Source: Verrucomicrobiales bacterium (GTDB taxonomy: Bacteria > Verrucomicrobiota > Verrucomicrobiia > Verrucomicrobiales > DEV007). Taken from it: a stretch of 27,659 bases of DNA. Of this stretch, positions 8,355 through 15,371 are shown one piece after another (position 1 is the first letter of the stretch; each line of letters begins with the position of its first letter). Location of the stretch: the NCBI GenBank assembly GCA_013003335.1, contig JABDJT010000407.1:1-27659 (forward strand). The letters are read 5' to 3'. The translations under genes and the position numbers were made by a program. The notes under the pieces are model-generated. The model saw nothing but the letters and a program-made list of their open reading frames with translations, did no database searches and had not been told where the DNA came from.

Positions 8355-10547
8355 TCAGAGGGCAGCCGCGGGGGCAGGCCCGGGTTGATTGGCTTCCTCT
8401 GCCGCCGGATCCGAGTTCATCGGTAGTGCCGCGACGGGCGGGGCCGGAGCCGGGCGATAATCTTCGTAATACTGGGCCTTGATGGCACTTTGCTCGGTGC
8501 TGCCGTTGAGAATGCAGCCAGCCAACGGGGCCCGCATTCTCCGCAACTCCTGGACGACGCGCTGGGCATCTCCGGTTTGGGTCACACCGGATCGCACGAC
8601 GACCATGACGGCATCGGCGTAGCGTGCGTAGCTGAGGGCATCACTGACGACACCGGCCGGCGAGGAATCGATGATGACGCAGTCGAACGAGCGGTAGGCT
8701 TCCCACAGCATGGCGGCAAAATGTTCGCCGGACATCGTTTCGCCGGAGTTGGGGATAAATTGTCCGCAGGTGATGAGCGAAAGGTTCGGAAAGGGCGTTT
8801 TCTGGCAGATGTTCTGAGTCGATAGACTGGCGGAACCGGGATCGCCCATCCCGGGTGTGAGCAGGGCCTTGGCGAGGCTGGGTTTCCGGAAATCAGCATC
8901 GACGAGCAGGGTCCGGTAGCCGTACTGGGCCTGAAGCAGCGCAAGATTTGCGGCGCAAAAGCTTTTCCCGTCGGCCGGAGAAGCACTGGTGATCATCACG
9001 CTGCGGGGGCTGAGGGCGGACAGCGAAGTGCGCAGCGCCCGGAAACCTTCGCTGACTAGTGAAGCGGGACTGTTACTGACAAACAGGGATTCCCTGAGTT
9101 CCCAGTTTTCATCAAAGGCCTGCGGAATTTCCGCCAGCACGCTCAGACCGAGAGTCGATTCAACCTGACGCCGGGTTTTCAAGGAACGGTCGAGCAATTG
9201 CAGAACCAGGACGAGGCCGAGCCCCATCATTCCACCGAGCATTCCAGCGAGGATCACCGTGACTTTTTTCTTCGGGCTGGACGGCTTGTCGGGGACGACG
9301 GGTTGATCGGAAATCGTGATCTGCCGCTCCGTCACGCCTTCAGTGACATCAGTCTCGTTGATCCGCTCGAGGAGACTGTGATAGGTCTGGTAAGCTGCAT
9401 CAACGGCGCGTTTTTTCGCCCGGAATTGTTTCAAAACGCCATCCAGCTCGAGCATTTTCGTTTTCTGCTCCTGGACCGATGCCATCAGGTTTTTTTCGTG
9501 TTCCTCCGCGGTCTTGACCCGCTTGCGGATCGTGTCGGCCACCTTGCCGGCGGTGAGGCGAACCTGCTCTTCAATCCCTGCGAGTTCGTCTTCGAAATCC
9601 TTATAGGTCGGATGGGAGGGAGTAAACTGGCGGCGGACTTTGGCAAACTCCGCCCGTTTTTGATTTCGGAAGAGGAGCAGCTTGGCAATGTGTTCCTGTT
9701 CCACATAGTGACCGATTTCGAAAACCCGTTCCGGATCCTCTTCGGGGTTGATCAATTCCAACTGGGTTCTTTCGGCTTCTGCATGCAGCCGGGCATTTTT
9801 CGCATCGCTGAGCAGGCGATCCAGATCTCCCAGAGTGGTTCCGGCGAAATTCCCTTCTTCATCGAGCCGGAGGTGAGAGTTTTCTTCGCGAAATTTCTGC
9901 AACGCATCCTCAGCGATCTCCACCCGCTTCAACTGATTGCCTGCCTCGGTCTCCAGCATTTTCTTCGCACGTTGAGCCGATTCGATGTTCTGCTGCACGA
10001 GAGTCAATTCAAATTCCTCCACGAAGGCCAAAGCCATGTCGCGCGCGCGCTTCGGGTCCTTGTCTTTCACCGTGACACCGATCAAACGGGTGCCACGGTC
10101 CAACTCGGAACTGACCCGATTCCACATGATCTCAATAATTTCCGCATCGCTGTATCCGCCTTCGACAGGTTTGAGAAAGTTCGGGTCATTCCGCAAATTG
10201 AGCCGGTCAATGACTTTGACGATTGAAGTGCCATTGGTGATCGTCTTGGAGAGGGACTTCAGAGCATCCAGGCTTTCGAAATCCGGCTGGTTCACGGAAT
10301 TGATATCCAAAACCTTCTCTTTCTTCGGCGAAACCAGCACGATGGCTGTCGATTCATACCATTTCGGAGCGACCAGCACATACACCAGAGCCAAAGCCAC
10401 GAACCCGCCAAAAACCCCGGCGATCAACTTGATTCGCCCGATCACCGCCCGGAGCAGGGCACCGATGTCGAGGGTAGGAAACCCGGGAAACAATGGTTCC
10501 TGCCCTGATTCTGCGGGAGCCTGGTGACCTGGGGAAAAGTGGTTCAT
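8355..10547 (-). CDS. Wzc-like polysaccharide co-polymerase with BY-kinase domain
   Basis: A 730-residue chain-length regulator fused to a tyrosine autokinase. The N-terminal Wzz domain holds the first membrane helix (about 40-62). A long periplasmic coiled coil follows, and a second helix near residue 430 returns the chain to the cytoplasm. The kinase domain has a Walker A segment SASPADGKS (about 521-529), Walker A' LLVDADFRK (about 547-555) and Walker B CVIIDSS (about 623-629). A short tyrosine cluster, YYEDY, lies at about 693-697 before a Pro/Ala-rich tail. BY-kinases of this type cycle phosphorylation of the tail to control polymerisation and export. It is the first gene of the minus-strand cluster, reading out of the AT-rich region. 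No Wza outer-membrane gene is in the window. Confidence 0.93.
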   Translation of the reverse strand: MNHFSPGHQAPAESGQEPLFPGFPTLDIGALLRAVIGRIKLIAGVFGGFVALALVYVLVAPKWYESTAIVLVSPKKEKVLDINSVNQPDFESLDALKSLSKTITNGTSIVKVIDRLNLRNDPNFLKPVEGGYSDAEIIEIMWNRVSSELDRGTRLIGVTVKDKDPKRARDMALAFVEEFELTLVQQNIESAQRAKKMLETEAGNQLKRVEIAEDALQKFREENSHLRLDEEGNFAGTTLGDLDRLLSDAKNARLHAEAERTQLELINPEEDPERVFEIGHYVEQEHIAKLLLFRNQKRAEFAKVRRQFTPSHPTYKDFEDELAGIEEQVRLTAGKVADTIRKRVKTAEEHEKNLMASVQEQKTKMLELDGVLKQFRAKKRAVDAAYQTYHSLLERINETDVTEGVTERQITISDQPVVPDKPSSPKKKVTVILAGMLGGMMGLGLVLVLQLLDRSLKTRRQVESTLGLSVLAEIPQAFDENWELRESLFVSNSPASLVSEGFRALRTSLSALSPRSVMITSASPADGKSFCAANLALLQAQYGYRTLLVDADFRKPSLAKALLTPGMGDPGSASLSTQNICQKTPFPNLSLITCGQFIPNSGETMSGEHFAAMLWEAYRSFDCVIIDSSPAGVVSDALSYARYADAVMVVVRSGVTQTGDAQRVVQELRRMRAPLAGCILNGSTEQSAIKAQYYEDYRPAPAPPVAALPMNSDPAAEEANQPGPAPAAAL

Positions 10548-10649
10548 TTGCCTGATACGACGGATCGCTTGAGGAGGGCTACGAGCTCTCCAGAGAGATC
10601 AGTCGAGGATACGGGGGGTAAAAGATTCAAATTCTTTTTAAAAATTGAT

Positions 10650-10790
10650 AATTTTTACGAAAAAAATAGGCGCCAACCCTCGTTCCCGCAAGATAATTTT
10701 AAGTAAAATACACAATTTTCATAATTAAAAAGTTTAACATAACTTAATTGGTTGAATTTTTACAAAAATTATAATTTTCACAATAAAAAT
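10650..10790. repeat. Five degenerate AATTTT-N-AAAAT motifs in the AT-rich block
   Basis: Motif copies start at about 10650, 10695, 10714, 10755 and 10773. They resemble AATTTTTACGAAAAAAAT, AATTTTCATAATTAAAAA, AATTTTTACAAAAATT and AATTTTCACAATAAAAAT; the 10695 copy is AATTTTAAGTAAAAT. Starts are spaced 45, 19, 41 and 18 nt. They could be operator sites for an AT-preferring regulator, but low complexity makes chance matches likely. Confidence 0.4.
10748..10775 (+). promoter_or_regulatory. Candidate sigma70-type promoter for the ExbB-like operon
   Basis: TTGGTT (10748-10753), a 16-nt spacer and a consensus TATAAT (10770-10775). It would give a start near 10782 and a leader of roughly 160 nt. 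The setting is very AT-rich, so the match has modest weight. Confidence 0.45.
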
Positions 10791-10810
10791 CAGGCGTCTG
10801 GCAGGATTTG

Positions 10811-10922
10811 GTTTGGAGTTCTGATTATCTCAGAATTCTTGACCAAACGGCGACCGACTCCTTGCATGCAAGTCGTTCGGGGATACAATTGTGCAGGCCA
10901 AAACCGGGCCTCATTCCCGCAC
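10811..10922 (+). other. Three consecutive stem-loops in the ExbB-like leader
   Basis: Hairpin A: GTTTGG (10811-10816) with CCAAAC (10843-10848), enclosing TTCTGA (10819-10824) with TCAGAA (10830-10835). Hairpin B: CGACCGACT (10851-10859) with AGTCGTTCG (10871-10879), eight of nine paired. Hairpin C: GTGCAGGCC (10891-10899) with GGCCT (10907-10911) and GCAC (10919-10922). They lie between the candidate promoter and the ATG, so they may be a structured 5' untranslated region. No known riboswitch was recognised. Confidence 0.5.
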
Positions 10923-10942
10923 CTCCAACTTCGCATTTCTGG

Positions 10943-11830
10943 ATGAAATCCATTCTGTTTCCGCTGGCACTGTCCCTGCTGGCGAGCTTCTCCCTGATGG
11001 CTCAGGACGACAAGGGCGGCAAAAGCGCCGCCCCTCCGAGCATTGACATTCCTTCCACCGCTGAAATCGACCCCGGCACCGACGGATCGCCGACAGGGGG
11101 ACCCGGTGAGCCGGCAATCGCCGGAGAAGCCAAGGAGTCGTTCCTGGATATCCTGATGAAAGGCGGCCCCTGGCTGATGATCCCGCTGGCGGCGCTCTCT
11201 TTCATCGCTGTCTTGTTGATTTTCTTCTACTTCCTCACGATCCGGCAGGGAACGGTGGTCTCGAACAAATTCATGAATGCGGCCGATGCCCTGATCCGGA
11301 AGCAGGACTACCTCGGCCTGATCGCCGTCTGCAATCGCGAGAACGAATGCGTTGCACGGATCGTTTACAAAACGCTCGATTTCGCGACGAAGAACCCGAC
11401 TGCCAGCTTTGATGAAGTCCGCGAAGTTACGGAAGCGGAAGGAACCCGCCAGGCGGCGCTGTTACAGGGCCGGATCAGTTATTTGAATGATATCGGTCGG
11501 GTTGCCCCGATGGTCGGTCTGCTCGGAACCGTGATTGGAATGATCCAGGCCTTCGAGGACATGGGCAAAAGCTCCGGCGTTCAACATATGGAGTTGGCAC
11601 CCGGTGTTGCCCAGGCACTGGTGACGACCGCGACCGGCTTGTTCATCGGGATTCCGTCCCTGATATTTTACTCTATCTTCCGCGGGAAAGTGCAAAAGCT
11701 GATCGCTGAACTCGAAGCGGCCACGACTCACATCATGGCCCTTCTTGCCGCGCAGTATAAGCGCGCCAATTACCGCGCCTCCGCCCGCCGGGAGGGATCA
11801 TCCGATTCCGAGGTGGCCAGCACCGAGTAA
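10943..11830 (+). CDS. MotA/TolQ/ExbB proton channel family protein with signal peptide
   Basis: From the chosen ATG the protein has 295 residues. It begins with a signal peptide (MKSILFPLALSLLASFSLMA) and a Gly/Pro-rich linker, then the ExbB/TolQ core. The first membrane helix lies in GGPWLMIPLAALSFIAVLL. The second is around NDIGRVAPMVGLLGTVIGMI and the third around ALVTTATGLFIGIPSLIFYS, blocks typical of the family. These proteins form the pentameric proton channel that energises TonB- or Tol-type machines. The frame is open upstream to 10808 but that part looks like untranslated leader; the signal peptide decides the start. The ExbD-like gene follows after 3 nt. ExbB versus TolQ cannot be decided without the partner. 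Confidence 0.9.
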   Translation: MKSILFPLALSLLASFSLMAQDDKGGKSAAPPSIDIPSTAEIDPGTDGSPTGGPGEPAIAGEAKESFLDILMKGGPWLMIPLAALSFIAVLLIFFYFLTIRQGTVVSNKFMNAADALIRKQDYLGLIAVCNRENECVARIVYKTLDFATKNPTASFDEVREVTEAEGTRQAALLQGRISYLNDIGRVAPMVGLLGTVIGMIQAFEDMGKSSGVQHMELAPGVAQALVTTATGLFIGIPSLIFYSIFRGKVQKLIAELEAATTHIMALLAAQYKRANYRASARREGSSDSEVASTE

Positions 11831-11833
11831 CCG

Positions 11834-12247
11834 ATGAAATTTCGCGATCAACGACAGGAAACAGCCGAGTTGGAACTCGCGCCCATGATGGACGTCGTGT
11901 TCCTTCTGCTGATTTTCTTTATCGTGACCTGGCAATTCGCGCGGTTCGAGCGCGACATGGACATTTCTGTGCCCGCCGCGGAAGAAGCCGGCGATACGCC
12001 CCGTCAAGTCGGCGAAATCATCGTGAATGTCCGCGAAGGCGGCGAAATCATTCTCAACGGTTCCGAAGTTTCCGAGGACCAACTCCTATCCCGCCTCAAC
12101 CGGATCTCCCAGGAATTTCCAGACCAGGCCGTCATTCTCCGCGGCCACGCGACTGCCGATTTTCAGTACATTATCAATGTGCTCGACCAGATCAAAAAAG
12201 CCGGGATCTGGAACGTGGCCTTTGCCACCACCCAGCCGGAGAACTAA
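11834..12247 (+). CDS. ExbD/TolR family proton-channel subunit
   Basis: A 137-residue protein with the standard ExbD/TolR plan: a short cytoplasmic N-terminus, LELAPMMDVVFLLLIFFIVT forming the single membrane helix, and a periplasmic domain. The aspartate at residue 20 is the family's protonatable residue in the channel. The periplasmic part includes EIIVNVREGGEIILNG and ends in LDQIKKAGIWNVAFATT, the usual closing block. It starts 3 nt after the ExbB-like gene and precedes a second, diverged ExbD-like gene. It would pair with the upstream channel protein in the inner membrane to convert proton motive force into movement of an envelope partner. The partner is not identified; no TonB, TolA or Pal gene is present here. 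Confidence 0.92.
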   Translation: MKFRDQRQETAELELAPMMDVVFLLLIFFIVTWQFARFERDMDISVPAAEEAGDTPRQVGEIIVNVREGGEIILNGSEVSEDQLLSRLNRISQEFPDQAVILRGHATADFQYIINVLDQIKKAGIWNVAFATTQPEN

Positions 12248-12258
12248 GGGTTTCCATT

Positions 12259-12747
12259 TTGAACGAAGGGCCATCAACCGCCGAAGGACCCGACACGCCT
12301 GAATCAGGCGGGGGTGCCGTGATTCTCACTCTCGTCATCGTCGGGGCAATTGCCCTCGTCCTGGTTGGGGTTGTCGGTCTGTTCTTCGTCTACTGGCTAC
12401 GGACCGAACAGTTGGAGACGGAAATCAATCTGTCGCTTCCTGCGGCCGGAGAAAATGCCATTCCCATTCAGTCCGCCCCGGGTAGTCCGGCGGAAATCAT
12501 CATCTCTGTCCAATCCGGCGGCGAAATCCAGGTGAATGCCGAAACGTTGACGAAGGAAACGCTCGCTGCCCGGTTGGAAGAAATCGCCGCCGCCCACCCG
12601 GATCAGGCCGTCGTCCTCCGCGCCGATCCGGAAACGGATTTTCAGAAAGTCATCGAGGTCCTCGATCAAATCAAAGCCGCCGCAATTTGGAATGTGGCTT
12701 TTTCCACCACGGAGACAACAAACGATTCAACAGGGTCTGTTCGTTGA
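12259..12747 (+). CDS. Second ExbD/TolR-like protein lacking the membrane aspartate
   Basis: A 162-residue protein whose periplasmic half closely parallels the preceding ExbD: EIIISVQSGGEIQVNAE matches EIIVNVREGGEIILNG, and LDQIKAAAIWNVAFSTTE matches its last block. The N-terminal region differs: an acidic, Gly/Pro-rich stretch and then a wholly hydrophobic helix (AVILTLVIVGAIALVLVGVV) with no Asp, so it probably cannot carry protons. The likely start is TTG, 11 nt after the previous stop, with AAGGG about 8 nt upstream. The last eight codons (NDSTGSVR) are encoded by the left arm and interior of repeat copy 4. It may be a structural or regulatory partner of the channel. A proton role is unlikely but untested. 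Confidence 0.8.
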   Translation: MNEGPSTAEGPDTPESGGGAVILTLVIVGAIALVLVGVVGLFFVYWLRTEQLETEINLSLPAAGENAIPIQSAPGSPAEIIISVQSGGEIQVNAETLTKETLAARLEEIAAAHPDQAVVLRADPETDFQKVIEVLDQIKAAAIWNVAFSTTETTNDSTGSVR

Positions 12748-12765
12748 ACGAACCCTGTTGATTCG
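12728..12765 (+). repeat. Dispersed palindromic element, copy 4 (archetype)
   Basis: Arm CAACAGGG (12728-12735), interior TCTGTTCGTTGAACGAA, arm CCCTGTTG (12753-12760), tail ATTCG. Inner GTTC/GAAC also pair around a GTT loop, giving a nearly continuous hairpin. The ExbD-like stop codon (12745-12747) lies inside the element. A short T-run follows at 12776-12780. Confidence 0.92.
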
Positions 12766-12812
12766 GAATCTAACCTTTTTACCCGCCGACCCGTTTACTC
12801 AGTACGCAGTTC

Positions 12813-13226
12813 ATGAATTTGCCGAAATTTTTTCTGACCGCCGTCGCGATCTGTGCCGCTTCGGCGGTGCTCGCGCAGCAAAATCCATCGCAACTCAAGG
12901 CGAATCCCGTCGGTAAGGGCGGTGCGAAAGGACGCCCCGCGCCGGGGCAAATGAACCCGATCGCCGACAAGGAAGACCTGCTGGCCTATGCAGACTTGCT
13001 TTACAGCCAGAAACAGTACGCGATTGCCGCCCGCCAGTACCAGCTTTTCATCCAGCAGCATCCGAAAAGCAAAAACATTCAGGCCGGTTGGTTCCGGCTG
13101 GGAGAGTGTTACCTGCAGGCCGGCCAGATCGACGACGCCGAAGCCACTTTCAATCATGTCGTGGGCCAGTATAAAAACGGCGTGTTTGTCGGATCCGCTG
13201 CCTACCGGCTCGCTGTGCTCCGCTAA
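12813..13226 (+). pseudogene. Secreted TPR protein, N-terminal part (frameshifted)
   Basis: A 137-residue frame with a signal peptide (MNLPKFFLTAVAICAASAVLA) and a basic, Gly/Pro-rich linker, then TPR helices (DLLAYADLLYSQKQYAIAAR, GWFRLGECYLQAGQIDDAEA). It stops abruptly at TAA within a TPR, after AAYRLAVLR. The TPR pattern resumes at once in the -1 frame (NADDIRGAIPFFQVATKEL), so this is the front of one larger gene ending at 15322. One extra base near 13224-13226, for example reading TAC then AAC, would give RYNADD and a protein of about 836 residues. Its place after the ExbB/ExbD genes suggests a periplasmic partner, comparable in position to CpoB/YbgF of Tol operons. Genuine mutation versus sequencing error cannot be told. 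Confidence 0.82.
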
Positions 13227-15322
13227 ACGCCGATGACATCCGCGGCGCGATTCCCTTTTTCCAGGTTGCCACGAAAGAACTCGGCAATGATGAAGCCAAA
13301 CTTCAGGCACAATTTTATCTTGCCGGAGCCCTGAACGCGATTCGCGAGTTCGACAAGGCCGCGGTGGAATACGAAAAAGTTCTCACCGCTCGCGAGAATC
13401 CCGCCGACAACCCGTTCTACGAGCGTGCCCTGCTCGAATCCGCGCGGCTGAAGCTCGACGAAGGCGCCAATGAAGAAGCTTTGAAACGATTCCAGCAACT
13501 GGCCAACCTGCCTGCCAAGGATCCCGACATTCTCGCCGAAGCCTACGCCAGGGCCGGTCTCCTCGCCGCTTCCCTCGACAAAGCCGAATTGTCCACCGAG
13601 TTGCTCGACAAGCTCATCAAGCTTGAGGGCGACAGTGAGTGGAAGTCGTTCGCCAAGGTTGGCCTGATCTTCAACCACTTCGCCAACGAAGAATACAAGG
13701 AAGTCATCAAGCTGTACGAAACAGGCGCCTACAAGGGCCCCGCCGATCAACGCCCGCAGATGCTGCTGATCGTGGCGCATTCCTATCGCAATCTCGATAA
13801 CCTCGATGCCGCGCTCGACGTCTACGAACTGGTCGAAAAAAACTACCGGAAGACGACCCAGGGAACCGAAGCCGCGTTCGCGAAGCTGCAGGTTCTGTAC
13901 ACGAAAAAAGACGGCGGGATGCCGGTTTTCGCGCAGCAGTTCGCCGATGATCAGCGCAAGATTGATCCGGACGTCGAATACATTGATCAGGCTCTGCTCA
14001 TGAAAGCCGAATGGCATTTCAATCAGGCGCAGGAAGCGCAAAGCCGGGGCGAAGCCGAAACAGCGACATCCGAATTCGGTGATGCCGCCCGGGCTTACGC
14101 CGCGATTCGCGACGCGAAAATCGACCAGAAATTCCACGAAGCCCGCCTCTACAAGCAGGCGTGGTCGGAGGTGGAATCAGGGGATTTGCAGAAGGGCGCG
14201 CTGACACTTTCAAAGTTCATCCAGAAATATCCGAAAAGCGAATTCGCCCCGTCTGCGCTGGCGAAACGGGCCACAACCTATCAGTCCGAAGCGGTACAGG
14301 ATTACGGATCGGCCCTGTCCGATTACCAGGAAATCGTCGAAAAGTATCCGAATTCCGGTGATCTGGAATATGCCATGCAGCAAATCGCCCTGCTGCACGG
14401 TCATCGCCGCGAAATTCCGGAAATGATCGCCGCTTACCAGGCGCTGCTGGCCAAATTTCCCAAAACGACCGCAGCCGCCGAAGCCCATTATTGGATCGGG
14501 GCAGGTCAATTTGATACGGAGGAATTCGAGGCAGCGATCGAATCCTTGAAGCAAGCGCGCGAGTTAAAACCGAAATTGTATGGCGCGAAGGCCTCGCTAC
14601 GGATCATCCTGGCACATTACCAGCTCGAAAATGTGTCCGAGTTGGCCGCCGAGTCCATCGCCTATCTCGTCAAGGCCGAGGAAATCAGCCAGGCCAAAAC
14701 GGAAGACGGCGACGCACAGGCTGCCCTGCTCCCGATCCCTGAACAGGTCCTGACCTATCTCGGTCTGAAATTGTTTGATCAGCAGGATTTTGACACGTCT
14801 GAGAAATTCCTTTCCGAGGTCTGCGATTTCGAAAATCCGGAAAAAACCGAGGGACGAATCTGGAAACGCCTCGGTCAGGCCCGGGAGGAAATCGACGATC
14901 TGGATGGCGTAATCGAAGCCTACAACCACTACCTCGATCAAACTGAAAAACCGAGCGAACGGGCCGGTGCCTTTCTTGCTCGCGGCCGGGCACAACTGAG
15001 CCTCGACCAGTTCGAAAACGCCCGCGAAAGCGCCCGCGAATGTCTTCGGGCCCAGAAAGAGGGTCGGACGAACGCGGAAGGCCGTCTCCTGATGGGTGAC
15101 GTGGCTTTTTCCGACGGCGATCACGCCGGAGCCGCCCGGGAATACCTCGTTCTCAGCCAGATCTACATTGACAAGGAACTGACTCCCCTCGCTCTTCACA
15201 AAGCCGCGTTGGCCTATGACCAGACCGGTGAAGGGGAAAAAGCCGCCAAGCTGCGGGAAGATCTGAAAGCCGAGTATCCCGATTTTACTCCGCCGAAACC
15301 GGATGCCGACGAAAATGCGTGA
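13226..15322 (+). pseudogene. Secreted TPR protein, C-terminal part (frameshifted)
   Basis: This is the remainder of the TPR gene. The frame can be read from 13226, although the first conventional start is GTG at 13364, giving 652 residues. Most of the protein is a run of TPR-like helices: EYEKVLTARENPADNPFYER, LAEAYARAGLLAASLDKAEL, DNLDAALDVYELVEKNY, AVQDYGSALSDYQEIVEKYP, AEAHYWIGAGQFDTEEFEAA, DDLDGVIEAYNHYLDQTE and others. It ends in an acidic PPKPDADENA tail. No signal peptide or catalytic motif is visible in this fragment, supporting it as the back half of the protein starting at 12813. It is probably a periplasmic scaffold for the ExbB/ExbD-type complex. Repeat copy 5 follows 7 nt after the stop. 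Confidence 0.82.
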
Positions 15323-15329
15323 AACGAAT

Positions 15330-15367
15330 CAACAGGGTCTGTTTGACGAACCAACCCTGTTCATTCG
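15330..15367 (+). repeat. Dispersed palindromic element, copy 5 (convergent junction)
   Basis: Arm CAACAGGG (15330-15337), interior TCTGTTTGACGAACCAA, arm CCCTGTTC (15355-15362), tail ATTCG; flanking CGAAT on the left pairs with ATTCG on the right. It fills nearly all of the 49-nt gap between the convergent TPR and glmS genes. Confidence 0.92.
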
Positions 15368-15371
15368 AAAA

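Larger units (their letters stand above)
10548..10942. promoter_or_regulatory. Gene-free divergent control region
   Basis: The 395 nt between the Wzc-like gene (leftward) and the ExbB-like gene (rightward) hold no convincing gene. From about 10620 to 10792 the DNA is far more AT-rich than the rest of the window. From 10811 to 10922 it is mixed-composition and carries three predicted stem-loops. Short ORFs across it lack family features. Likely both flanking operons are controlled from here; this is inference. Confidence 0.7.

Noticed and set aside
13215..13235. Programmed -1 frameshift in the TPR gene
   Set aside because: No X-XXY-YYZ slippery heptamer and no clear downstream pseudoknot were seen; a missing base explains the break more simply.
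13223..14137. Minus-strand frame of 304 codons inside the TPR gene
   Set aside because: It is antisense to conserved TPR helices and has no domain features.
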